Of a stretch of DNA of 20,003 nt, positions 1-7,512 are shown piece after piece. The first letter of the stretch is position 1, and every line of letters begins with the position of its first letter. The translations under genes and the position numbers were made by a program. The stretch comes from a virus. The notes beneath the pieces are model-generated. The model did not search any database. It was not told where the DNA came from and worked only from the letters and a program-made list of their open reading frames with translations. Location: IMG/VR virus record IMGVR_UViG_3300009086_000127, positions 1 to 20,003 of that record, one strand, 5' to 3'.

Positions 1-3
1 ACA

Positions 4-561
4 TTAAGCATCAGAAACCCTTTGCGCCGTGTTCAGAATGTCTTTCTCTGGGTTCAGCGGGAAAAGGTACTTCGCCATCACCTTGATGCCGTTTACGTTG
101 TGAGCGTCGAATTTGGCGCCCCACCACTCCGGCGGCTTGACCGTTACATGAACGTTTGTGCCGTCGTCGAAAGTCTTGTTAGCCAGACCGCAGTAGACGA
201 CGAAGAAAATCATCTTCTTCGCTTTACTAAAGATGGTCGATAGGGTGACGTCTATCTCATCCTCTGGCACATGCTCCAGAACGTCAGTACAGATCACCGC
301 ATCCACTAAATCCTTCGTTAGGTAGTCATACCTTGGCACCGCTGGGTCGTATAGGTACAGCCCATGATCCTCAATGCCGATTAAGTTGTGGAACTTATAC
401 CGACGATACATTTGCGCCTTGCCGCAACCGTAATCTAGCATCGTTCGACAATTTAACCCCTTGATCGCCCGCTCTAAGGTCTCCACATAGCCAAACCTAA
501 GCGAATTACCAGCGAAGTGACCGTCTTTGTGCATTTGCACATATATATCTTTGTAGCGCAT
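4..561 (-). CDS. Class I SAM-dependent methyltransferase
   Basis: A 185-residue protein with the signature of a Rossmann-fold methyltransferase. The glycine-rich SAM-binding motif MLDYGCGKAQ is at residues 41-50. An acidic post-motif stretch (IGIEDHG, YDPAVPRYD) follows at about 61-79, and DAVICTDVLEHVPEDEI at 87-103 matches the motif IV region of the type 11/23 families. The substrate cannot be read from the sequence. The ATG directly follows the TAA of the upstream GT29-like gene (TAAATG), so the two are probably translationally coupled. It is the last of three enzyme genes behind the giant repeat protein, so it may methylate a sugar or a virion protein (inference). A nucleic-acid methyltransferase is less likely, as I see no NPPY- or PC-type catalytic motif. 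Fold call is firm, role is open. Confidence 0.85.
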   Translation of the reverse strand: MRYKDIYVQMHKDGHFAGNSLRFGYVETLERAIKGLNCRTMLDYGCGKAQMYRRYKFHNLIGIEDHGLYLYDPAVPRYDYLTKDLVDAVICTDVLEHVPEDEIDVTLSTIFSKAKKMIFFVVYCGLANKTFDDGTNVHVTVKPPEWWGAKFDAHNVNGIKVMAKYLFPLNPEKDILNTAQRVSDA

Positions 562-1263
562 TTAAAAATTCCCGTACTTTGAGCCGTTTATAAACTCCGG
601 TCTTAGGTCGGATAGCTTTATCCACTCCAGAAGCCCAGAGGATTCAAACGCCTGCGCCACGGCGACTTCTTGGTCGTGGTCGTGCGTCTCCGCTTTGCCA
701 GTAGAAATCGGAAGATGCCACGAACTTGGCTCGTAGTCACCCCCTCGCATCTTATTTGTCTTCTTGGCGAAAAAATCAAAGCCGATGATGGTTAGCGACT
801 TTTGGGTCGCGACCTTCTCGATAAAAAACTTCATCGCCCATATACCTACAGAAAATCGGTGAGCGTCCTTGTCGCCATCATTGATACCGTGGCAAGACAT
901 GAAATCCAGAATCTCACTGTCTTCAAACATCGCCAAATAGTCTTTTAAATTCGGGTTGATCGCCAAAGGCTTGGTGACGTGTAGACGCGCCCTATTAAAC
1001 AAAATCTTGGCGTCTTTGGTCATGTCTCGGAACTTAGGGTAGTTCAGCATATCAACCCTAAACCCTCCCGTGACCCAGACGTCCAGCTTCTTACCGATGG
1101 CGATCGCCTGCCGATCGTCATAATCGATTCCGCGACCGAACCTGACGACAACATCAAAGCCGTCGATGAGCGCCGCGTTCTCGTAATTCATCATTTCGGT
1201 CGAGTTTCCGACCAAAAGCACTTTTTTACCGGCGATGTAAGCCCGAAAGCTCTCGATGTCCAT
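562..1263 (-). CDS. Glycosyltransferase family 29-like (sialyltransferase-like) protein
   Basis: A 233-residue protein whose layout follows the GT29 sialyltransferase pattern. An L-motif-like N-terminus has KKVLLVGNST at 13-22 and FDVVVRFGRG at 36-45. An S-motif-like segment has RFSVGIWAM at 136-144 leading into LTIIGFDFF at 157-165. A VS-like HDHDQE lies at 194-199 with a C-terminal helix. Known family members transfer CMP-activated sialic or related nine-carbon sugars. Bacterial and phage relatives of this shape are often called GT29 without a proven donor, so the sugar here is unknown. Its ATG overlaps the TGA of the upstream GT-B-like gene by one base (TGATG), so translation is probably coupled. 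Together with its neighbours it suggests synthesis or attachment of a glycan, perhaps on the adjacent Thr/Asn-rich protein (inference). Confidence 0.72.
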   Translation of the reverse strand: MDIESFRAYIAGKKVLLVGNSTEMMNYENAALIDGFDVVVRFGRGIDYDDRQAIAIGKKLDVWVTGGFRVDMLNYPKFRDMTKDAKILFNRARLHVTKPLAINPNLKDYLAMFEDSEILDFMSCHGINDGDKDAHRFSVGIWAMKFFIEKVATQKSLTIIGFDFFAKKTNKMRGGDYEPSSWHLPISTGKAETHDHDQEVAVAQAFESSGLLEWIKLSDLRPEFINGSKYGNF

Positions 1264-2135
1264 CAGAGATACTTGTTTTTGTACTTCTTGCGAACAATCG
1301 CGATGTAGTCGAGATAGTTGACCAGCTTCTCTTTCCAGTCATCGTCAATCAGCGGGCAAAAGATGCCGGACTTGTAGCTATTGAACGTCCGGTTCACCCA
1401 AGCCGTGGGGTCATCTTCTTTGAAAAGATATCGGTTGATGTGATAGAACGATCCCTCGGGCGTCTTGTGATAGACGTCGATCGGCTCTAGTTGCTTGCCT
1501 AGGGCGGTCGCGTACATCGCCGACTCACTGATCACCGAGCTATAAATGATCTCAGACTGCGCCAGCAACGTGTAAAGGTCGTCGTTGCGGTGCAAGACGT
1601 TGTCTTCCTTAAATAAGTCCATGATCTCGCCGACCAGCTTGTGGGTGGTTAGCGGATGGGGTTTGATCCACACGTCGCTACCGTGGGTGTCGCGGATATA
1701 TTTCAGCTTGTTTAGGCAAACGCGCTCTTTCAGCTTGTTGGAGCCGGGCAAAACAACGATTGCTCTTCGCGCCTTCTTTTGTTCTGTTGAGCGCCTGTCT
1801 TTGTACTTGTTGGCGTTCTTTTCGTTGATATTTTTGCGGAAAAACTCGATGTAGTCGTGCTTTACCGTTGCGTCATCCTTCCACGCCTCCTCCATCTGGG
1901 TCACTCGAAGCTCTAGCTGTAGCGGGTGGATGGTGATGCAATTGGCGTATTCGGTGTAGTTCAGAGTCTTGAAATACGGCAATTCGCGGGCAATGACGTC
2001 GTAGTCATATTCAAACGGGTATTCCCGCATGGTTTTGTCGAAAAACTCCTCGAACTCCTTGGTCCACGACAGCATGTCGCTTTTTTCAATATCCCCAATG
2101 CGGTCTTTCCGCTCCTGAACGTTGTTCATCTTCAT
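1263..2135 (-). CDS. Capsule polysaccharide/GT-B-like glycosyltransferase
   Basis: A 290-residue protein. The C-terminal half resembles the nucleotide-sugar-binding half of GT-B enzymes of the capsule-polysaccharide, CDP-glycerol-transferase or polysialyltransferase type: RAIVVLPGSNK at 124-134, WIKPHP at 156-161, and the motif SSVISESAMYATALGK at 199-214 (Ser-x-Ser-E-A-x-x-x-G). The N-terminal 120 residues are charged and I do not recognise them. Start choice is clear: GGAG at 2146-2143 sits 7 bases before the ATG at 2135, just after the TAA of the 899-residue repeat protein. Acceptor and donor are unknown. Immediate linkage to the repeat protein suggests that protein, or the glycan on it, as substrate. 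A divergent polysaccharide-processing enzyme of the same fold is the alternative. Confidence 0.62.
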   Translation of the reverse strand: MKMNNVQERKDRIGDIEKSDMLSWTKEFEEFFDKTMREYPFEYDYDVIARELPYFKTLNYTEYANCITIHPLQLELRVTQMEEAWKDDATVKHDYIEFFRKNINEKNANKYKDRRSTEQKKARRAIVVLPGSNKLKERVCLNKLKYIRDTHGSDVWIKPHPLTTHKLVGEIMDLFKEDNVLHRNDDLYTLLAQSEIIYSSVISESAMYATALGKQLEPIDVYHKTPEGSFYHINRYLFKEDDPTAWVNRTFNSYKSGIFCPLIDDDWKEKLVNYLDYIAIVRKKYKNKYL

Positions 2136-2147
2136 AGAAGTGCTCCA

Positions 2148-4847
2148 TTAAGCAAAAAAGTCGGTCTGTCTGTTCGTGCTGAACTCGGTGCTAGTGTTCC
2201 ACGTCGTGATCGTGTCAACGGTTGTGTTGCGCTGAGTGCTTGTGTTCCAAACCGTCGTTGTATCTCGATTCGTTGCGGTGTCAAAAACTGTATTGTAGTT
2301 AGAGACTGTGTCTCGGTTTGTGCCTCTAGAGGTAGAAGTAAGCCATGCCGTGATTGTTGCGACGACCGTCTCTGTATCGAATAGCGTGTTGTAGTTTGAT
2401 GTGGTTGATTTCGCCGTGATTCGATCTGTGCCAGTGTTGAAGACGGTGTTTGTGTCGACGACGGTTGTGGTGTCGAAATTGGTGACATAGACAGAATTTG
2501 TGCCCCGAGTGGTAAGGCGGCTAGTTCCTGTGATGAATTCCGTGAGCGTAGAGCGCTCTGTTTGCGTGTTGAATATTGTGTCGTAGTTGGTGTTTGTGAG
2601 CCGGTCTGTCTGGCGATTCGTTCCTGTGGCGAAATCCGTAATTGTGTTGCGATTTGTGACCGTGTTAAATAATGTGTCGTAGTTCGTGTTTGTGGCACGT
2701 CCTGTGATGCGATCTGTATTTGTGTTGAAAACGGTCTGCGTATCGCGATTTGTGTTCGTGTTGAAAACTGTAGTGTAAATTGTGCTCGTGGCGCGATTTG
2801 TGTTGAAGTTGGTCGACGTGAGCCAGACAGTTGTCGTGTCTCGATTTGTGTTGAAAAAGGTCGTTGTATTGAACGACGTAGTGGTGGCTCGGTTTGTGTT
2901 GAAGTTGGTCGCTGTGAGCCGAGAAGTTGCGGTGTCTCGGTTTGTTGATCGAGTTGTATTTGTGTTCCAAACTGTCAGCGTAGACCGGCTCTCTGCGGAA
3001 TCGTAATTTGTGTTGAAAACGGTGTTCGTAGTGTACGCCGTTGTAGTGTCTCTGTTTGTGTTCGTGTTAAATACTGTGTCTGTAGACCGGCTCTCGTCTG
3101 AATTGTAATTGGTGTTAAATACCGTGTTTGTAGTCCGGCTCTCTGCTGTATTGATGTTGGTAGCCGTTAGCCAAGATGTCGTCGTATTGCGGCTCTCGTC
3201 TGAGTTGTAATTGGTATTAAAGACCGTGTTCGTAGCTCTAGACTCCGCTGTGTTTATGTTCGTGGCAGTAAGCCACGATGTAGTGGTGCTTCTACTCTCT
3301 GCGGAGTTGTAGTTAGTGTTAAACACCGTGTTTGTTGTTCGGCTCTCTGCGGTGTTCAGGTTGGTTGACGTCAGCCAAGCCGTCGTAGTGCTTCGGCTTT
3401 CTGCCGTGCTTCTACTTTCAATCGTGCTGGCGCTCGTTGCCCAGACGGTATTCGTAACCACCGAAACCACGCCAGCGTAGTCGTAGGGCGTCCAGTAGTT
3501 GGTCGCGACGTAGTCTTGATAGTAAGACGTCGTGTTCCGGTTAGTGTTGAATACCGTAGTCGTAGAGTATGAAGTCGTCGTCGAATAAGCCGTAGTGGTG
3601 CTCCGGCTTGTTGTGGTGTTAAAGACGGTGTTTGTGGTGTATGCGGTTGTTGTGTCCCGATTGGTAGACCGATTTGTGTTTGTGACGTAAGCGGTGGTCG
3701 TGCTTCGGTTTGTCGTGGTGTTAAATACCGTGTTAGTTGTATAGGCTGTCGTCGTATCCCGATTGGTGCTTCGGTTTGTATTGGTAACGTAGGCGGTCGT
3801 CGTGCCCCTGCTGGTCGCCGTATTAAAGACCGTGTTAGTTGTGTATGCGGTAGTTGTGTCTCTATTGGTCGACCGATTGGTATTGGTGACGTAGGCGGTA
3901 GTTGTGTTTCTGTTGGTCGCAGTCGCCCAAACTGTATTTGTCGATCTGCTCTCTGCCGTGTCTCGGTTGGTTAAGCGGTTGGTGTTGGTGACGTAGTTTG
4001 TCGTCGTATTGATATTGGTCGCGGTTAGGTAGACCGTATTGAACACCGTGTTAGTGTTCCAAGTCGTCGACGTATTAAACACCGTGTCATAGTTGGTGTT
4101 TGTCGCTCGGTTCGTGCCCGTCAGTCGGTTGGTGCCGAATATCGTATTAGTGACGCGACTGGTGTTCGTATTAAAGACCGTGTCGTAGTTCGTATTAGTT
4201 GCGCGGTCGGTAAGCCGAGAAGTTGCCGTCGCCCATACCGTGTTTGTAGTCCGGTTGGTGGCTGTCGGGAACGTAGTCGTATAAACCGTCTCAGTAGCTC
4301 GATCGGTGTTCCGATTGGTGCCGGTAGCGAATGCCGTGTTCGTCGACCGGTTTGTGATCGTGTTAAACAGCGTATCGTAAACCGTAGACGTTGCTCGGTT
4401 GGTGTTGCGGTTGGTCGAGGTGAGCCAAGCCGTCGTCGTGTTCCGGTTGGTTAGCGTATCGAAGTTGGTCGAATACTGGGTTCCGGTTAGGATGTTGGTC
4501 ACCCGAGACGTGCCAGTCAACCAAGCGGTTGCCGTTGTGCGATTGGTCGAGGTGTTGAATGCGGTCGTGTAGTCGGTCGTGGTCGCGATGTTAGTGTTGC
4601 GAGAGGTGCCCGTAATAAACGCCGTATTTGTTAGGCGGTTGGTCGCTGTATTAAATACAGTGTTAAACGCAGTATTTGTTAGGACGTTGGTATTGCGGGA
4701 GGTGCTGGTCTGCCAGATCGTGTTTGTAACGCGATTGGTAGCCGTGACAAAGCTAGTGACCCACGTCGTGCTGGTGACGCGCTGAGTGGCTGTGTCGCGG
4801 TTGGTTAGGTATTCTGTAATCCACCGCTTTATTTCCCACATCCACAT
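2148..4847 (-). CDS. Giant Thr/Asn-rich periodic repeat protein, probable tail fibre or surface adhesin
   Basis: An 899-residue protein. After a Trp-rich start (residues 1-14) nearly every second residue is Thr, Arg or aromatic. The units are hexads T-x-T-x-(F/W/Y or R)-x and tetrads T-x-(R/F/Y)-x. All unit lengths are even, so one face of an extended strand would carry Thr/Thr/aromatic/Thr/Thr/Arg and the other mostly Asn, Ala, Ser, Val, Leu. Units combine into 32-residue super-repeats at 73-232 and 671-862 and 34-residue ones at 317-418 and 487-588. One non-repetitive Tyr-rich insert lies at 439-464, almost at the centre. There is no Cys and very little Gly or Pro. It follows the fibre-like 325-residue protein by 6 bases; GGGTGA lies 6 bases before its ATG. 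A beta-structured fibre shaft is likely (inference). I do not recognise a family. Confidence 0.6.
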   Translation of the reverse strand: MWMWEIKRWITEYLTNRDTATQRVTSTTWVTSFVTATNRVTNTIWQTSTSRNTNVLTNTAFNTVFNTATNRLTNTAFITGTSRNTNIATTTDYTTAFNTSTNRTTATAWLTGTSRVTNILTGTQYSTNFDTLTNRNTTTAWLTSTNRNTNRATSTVYDTLFNTITNRSTNTAFATGTNRNTDRATETVYTTTFPTATNRTTNTVWATATSRLTDRATNTNYDTVFNTNTSRVTNTIFGTNRLTGTNRATNTNYDTVFNTSTTWNTNTVFNTVYLTATNINTTTNYVTNTNRLTNRDTAESRSTNTVWATATNRNTTTAYVTNTNRSTNRDTTTAYTTNTVFNTATSRGTTTAYVTNTNRSTNRDTTTAYTTNTVFNTTTNRSTTTAYVTNTNRSTNRDTTTAYTTNTVFNTTTSRSTTTAYSTTTSYSTTTVFNTNRNTTSYYQDYVATNYWTPYDYAGVVSVVTNTVWATSASTIESRSTAESRSTTTAWLTSTNLNTAESRTTNTVFNTNYNSAESRSTTTSWLTATNINTAESRATNTVFNTNYNSDESRNTTTSWLTATNINTAESRTTNTVFNTNYNSDESRSTDTVFNTNTNRDTTTAYTTNTVFNTNYDSAESRSTLTVWNTNTTRSTNRDTATSRLTATNFNTNRATTTSFNTTTFFNTNRDTTTVWLTSTNFNTNRATSTIYTTVFNTNTNRDTQTVFNTNTDRITGRATNTNYDTLFNTVTNRNTITDFATGTNRQTDRLTNTNYDTIFNTQTERSTLTEFITGTSRLTTRGTNSVYVTNFDTTTVVDTNTVFNTGTDRITAKSTTSNYNTLFDTETVVATITAWLTSTSRGTNRDTVSNYNTVFDTATNRDTTTVWNTSTQRNTTVDTITTWNTSTEFSTNRQTDFFA
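2262..2837 (-). repeat. Six tandem 96-bp repeats (32-residue units), C-terminal block
   Basis: Residues 671-862 of the 899-residue protein divide into six units of exactly 32 residues starting at 671, 703, 735, 767, 799 and 831, with the same 6-6-4-6-4-6 module order as the N-terminal block. Conservation decays towards the C-terminus, where Val, Asp and Glu replace some Thr and Arg. Confidence 0.82.
3084..3389 (-). repeat. Three near-identical 102-bp repeats (34-residue units, ESR type)
   Basis: Residues 487-588 of the 899-residue protein form three 34-residue units starting at 487, 521 and 555. Each has an AESR hexad, a TVFNTNYNS stretch and a second ESR hexad. The period equals that of the NRD-type block on the other side of the central insert, but the sequence class differs. 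Confidence 0.85.
3594..3899 (-). repeat. Three near-identical 102-bp repeats (34-residue units, NRD type)
   Basis: Residues 317-418 of the 899-residue protein hold three 34-residue units starting at 317, 351 and 385. They differ mainly near the end of each unit (for example TATSRG, TTTNRS, TTTSRS). Module order is shifted from the flanking 32-residue class by one extra two-residue step. The near identity suggests recent duplication or homogenisation by recombination. Confidence 0.85.
4152..4631 (-). repeat. Five tandem 96-bp repeats (32-residue units)
   Basis: Residues 73-232 of the 899-residue protein divide into five units of exactly 32 residues starting at 73, 105, 137, 169 and 201. Each unit has module order 6-6-4-6-4-6. 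The modules carry, in turn, an aromatic, Arg, a variable residue that is Arg in the later units, Tyr, Phe and Arg at the position before the last residue. Copies are diverged at the DNA level, while module length is kept without exception. Confidence 0.85.
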
Positions 4848-4853
4848 AGTTAA

Positions 4854-5831
4854 TCACCCAAAGTCGCCGATGTAATTGATTAGGATGGTGTTGGCATCCA
4901 CGACGAAATAGTTCACGGCGCTGATCGTATTAGCCGCCGTCTCTTGAACGATTGCCTCAGCTCTTGGCGTCTTGAACTCACTCGGGAAAGTGATCGAGTG
5001 ACCGCCGGTCGCGTTCTGTTTAAATACGATTGTGCCAGTCATTCCGACGTTTGTGGCGACATTGGACAAAGATAGGGTGGTGTTCCCTACCAGCGTAATG
5101 ATGAAGTTTTGCTCGTTAAAGTCCAGCGTCGTCGTGGCGGTAGATGACGCCGTCAGCGTGTTTTTGCTTTGGGCGGTGTCTGCCTTGTCACCCTGCGTCG
5201 CTGTGGCAAAAGCATTCGCGTCTAGGTTGGTCGATCGGACGAAAAGCGTCCCGTTTGATGCGTTGTTTACGACAAACGCGATCGGCAAGCTCAAGTCGGT
5301 GCCCGTCGGCTCAGTAGCCGTCAATGCGCCCGCAGTGGTCGAACTTGCATAAAGTATCGATCCAGCGCTAAAGCCTGAAAGGTCGATCTGTCTAATCTTG
5401 CCAAAATGCGAGACCTTGCCGTCGGCATCGTTGGCGATGTCCTCTGCCGTAACGCCTAGCATGTACTTGGCGCCTATGGTGCCATTGGCGATGAACTTGC
5501 CTACCGTGATTCGTCCAGAGGCGCCTATGGTTCCCGTCGCATAAACCACGGTGCCAGCGTCTATCTGTGCCCCAGAGTTATTGCGAACATGGTAGAAAAC
5601 GTCCTGCGCAAGATGCGCGGATATACCGTCGACCGATAGGTGTAGGGTGTCTTCGTCGGTATCCCAAGTTAGCGTCCCTTGGGTGCCCGTTCCGCCAGAT
5701 AGTTGAACAGACGCAAAGACAGGCGCGTCCCCCGACTCGTACTTGTCCGAGTTGAGGTTGGTGAAGTTAGCGTCTACCTCTGCATTTGTGAGAGGCGAAC
5801 CCTTGCCCGCCCGAGTTGTAATCGTCGACAT
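4854..5831 (-). CDS. Phage tail fibre/virion structural protein
   Basis: A 325-residue protein. Its N-terminus, with TRAGKGSPLTNAEVDANF at residues 6-23, is a motif I know from the start of many tailed-phage fibre proteins, followed by the common 'NLN-DKYE' continuation. The rest is rich in Gly, Thr, Ala and Val with beta-strand character, including DDTLHLSVDG-like and GTLFVRSTN-like strands, and ends in a hydrophobic strand pair. The ATG at 5831 is preceded by AGGG about 9 bases upstream, and a 20-base gap separates it from the previous gene. It is probably an adaptor or fibre exposed on the virion. Its 6-base spacing to the giant repeat protein suggests the two work together. Confidence 0.7.
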   Translation of the reverse strand: MSTITTRAGKGSPLTNAEVDANFTNLNSDKYESGDAPVFASVQLSGGTGTQGTLTWDTDEDTLHLSVDGISAHLAQDVFYHVRNNSGAQIDAGTVVYATGTIGASGRITVGKFIANGTIGAKYMLGVTAEDIANDADGKVSHFGKIRQIDLSGFSAGSILYASSTTAGALTATEPTGTDLSLPIAFVVNNASNGTLFVRSTNLDANAFATATQGDKADTAQSKNTLTASSTATTTLDFNEQNFIITLVGNTTLSLSNVATNVGMTGTIVFKQNATGGHSITFPSEFKTPRAEAIVQETAANTISAVNYFVVDANTILINYIGDFG

Positions 5832-5851
5832 TGGCTCGCCCTGTCTGCTGG

Positions 5852-6298
5852 TTAAGCGGCGTTAATGGTGATCGTCCAAGTGATTTGGAGAGTGTCGTCC
5901 GCCGCCTTGTTGACAACATCAAAGACGGTATGGCATAGCATGTCGCCACCGCTTGCGGCATTAAAAATGCCAGCTTCAACGACCGCGCCGGTGCCGGTGC
6001 CAGCCCCGAAATCGCCGACATAAGCCACCGAATTATTTGTTACCGTCGTGGATGTCAGGGAAACTCGTCCCAACTCACCGCCCAGAGCTGTATCTCCAGC
6101 GGCGGCGGCGGTGTTGACCGATCCGACTGCCATGTGAGACATCGCGGTAGCGGTGGCGTCCTTCATGCGTGAGGCAATAAATGCCAAACCGGTATTTACG
6201 ACAATGTTATAGACCTTGCGCTCGTCCTTTAGGTTGCCATTGCTGTCGCGCAAGACGACCGATAATGTTCCAACCAGATTGAGGTTTTCTTTAATCAT
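5852..6298 (-). CDS. Phage virion structural protein, conserved small beta-rich type
   Basis: A 148-residue protein beginning MIKENLNLVGTLSVVLRDSNG. It contains GLAFIASRMKDA at about 37-48, MSHMAVGS at 53-60, a central LGRVSLTS segment, VVEAGIFNAASGG at 105-117 and a terminal strand LQITWTITINAA. This order (induction of a free 'GL-fIasR', an 'aiG-gt' strand, an 'EaGIF' strand, a closing beta strand) is typical of small structural proteins next to phage fibre genes, but no function has been fixed for them to my knowledge. The ATG overlaps the preceding TGA (ATGA) and has AGGAG 7 bases upstream. Confidence 0.6.
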   Translation of the reverse strand: MIKENLNLVGTLSVVLRDSNGNLKDERKVYNIVVNTGLAFIASRMKDATATAMSHMAVGSVNTAAAAGDTALGGELGRVSLTSTTVTNNSVAYVGDFGAGTGTGAVVEAGIFNAASGGDMLCHTVFDVVNKAADDTLQITWTITINAA

Positions 6299-7512
6299 GT
6301 GAATGCTCCTGAATATCCGACATAGTCCTCGGCGAAATAGTCAAAACTACAGTAATTTTGACCTCGATACGTACCAGCGCTAGAGGCAGAGCCTAAGTCT
6401 GGTAGGTTCTTTTGTGGCGATTTTACTAAAATTTGACTAATCGAACTACTGTCCGATCTAGCCGTAAGAAAAGACAGCGCGAGGCTGTCCGCCGCGTCCG
6501 GTGCTTCACTAAGCGCCTTCCTAAGATCATACGCTAACGCATCAATTGATGTTGGATTTTCTACACGAACCGCGCCAAAAGCGATCGACGCAAAATCCGA
6601 TGCGCCTGAGCCTTCTCCTAACAACCTACCCCTTGCAAGAGAGGTGATGTCCTCCGATACCCCGACAGAACTGCTTAGAGCTTTAATCACGCTCTTATCC
6701 AGAGACTCGACAGCCTGCCCAGAGTCGCTAAATGGTCGGATATACGAAACAAGCAACCCGATCTGCTCGGATGCCCCAGTCGCGTCGGTAAAACCCTTAG
6801 CGACCGATAAGGCGACCTGTTGGCTTATGGCGCCAGCGTCTGCCAGTGCCTTGGTGACTTCAAAGGCGATGATCTGCGTAGCTGTCGGGTTCTCTGCCTC
6901 AGCCTTGCCAAAAGCCCGCTGGACGGCTTCTATGGCTCCGGTGCTGTCTTGATATTGCCTGACGTATGAAACGAGCCTGTATAGGCTCTCAGCCGCCTGC
7001 GTGTTGTTTTGCTTGATCTTGTGGAAGCTGATCTCTTGATCGTCCTCGATCGTCGCGGTGCCATCGACGTCGTCGGTAGCGGAAACAAAGTCCCTGATTA
7101 GCTTATTTACGAGAAAAATCGGGTCTGAGTCAGAGGCTGTAGCCGGATCAGCTAGGGTTTTCCCGAATAATATCGTGTCGCTATCTGTCGCCTGAGCGAA
7201 ATCCGGCGATATTTGCTTAATGAAAGAGATTGCCAGTTGGTCGGTTGAGTACCCGGCGTCCGATATTGATTTGGAGAGATATAACGCCAATGACTCGGCG
7301 ACAGCCGATTCGTCCGCTCTTGTCTTGGCGAATTCTAGTAAGACCTGATCTACGGTAGCCGATATCGAATCGGACTGTCTGGTCAAGTACAGATTAAGAA
7401 AATCACCAAGCTCCGCCGCCAGCTTCAGGTAATCGACCTCGGTCGACAGCTTCAGGTCATCACTTCGGACCCCAGCCTTTAACGCATTGAAAATGACGTT
7501 ATAGAGGTTCAC
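6295..7512 (-). CDS. Virion structural protein with ~19-20-residue repeats
   Basis: A 405-residue protein built from about 15-18 imperfect repeats. Each has an acidic start (SDA, TDA, ADP, TDS), then A/S-x-(E/D/Q)-x-(L/I), then a short hydrophobic stretch ending in Lys. Clear copies run from about residue 45 to 360, such as DESAVAESLALYLSK and DAGAISQQVALSVAK. The C-terminus NYCSFDYFAEDYVGYSGAF is unlike the repeats and looks like a conserved assembly tail. The start is GTG, overlapping the preceding stop (GTGA), with GGGGG 8 bases upstream. It is placed among fibre and surface proteins, so a rod or spacer in the virion is the best guess. Similar repeat proteins occur in aquatic phages, as far as I know without a defined role. 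Confidence 0.55.
   Translation of the reverse strand: MNLYNVIFNALKAGVRSDDLKLSTEVDYLKLAAELGDFLNLYLTRQSDSISATVDQVLLEFAKTRADESAVAESLALYLSKSISDAGYSTDQLAISFIKQISPDFAQATDSDTILFGKTLADPATASDSDPIFLVNKLIRDFVSATDDVDGTATIEDDQEISFHKIKQNNTQAAESLYRLVSYVRQYQDSTGAIEAVQRAFGKAEAENPTATQIIAFEVTKALADAGAISQQVALSVAKGFTDATGASEQIGLLVSYIRPFSDSGQAVESLDKSVIKALSSSVGVSEDITSLARGRLLGEGSGASDFASIAFGAVRVENPTSIDALAYDLRKALSEAPDAADSLALSFLTARSDSSSISQILVKSPQKNLPDLGSASSAGTYRGQNYCSFDYFAEDYVGYSGAFT

Noticed and set aside
2132-2970. Several open frames on either strand through the repeat gene (for example minus-strand 2132-2698 and 2665-2970, plus-strand 2782-3006)
   Set aside because: They are frame shadows: a highly periodic Thr/Asn-coding DNA rarely contains stops in other frames. 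Their proteins only echo the repeat in another frame and lack consistent SD sites.
2148-4847. CRISPR-like array of repeats
   Set aside because: Repeats are contiguous, coding, and keep reading frame; there are no unique spacers of constant size.
2148-4847. Antifreeze (ice-binding) protein because of the TxT ladder
   Set aside because: TxT alone is not enough: aromatic and Arg residues break the Thr rows, there are no Cys or Gly turns as in insect forms, and the context is a phage fibre module.
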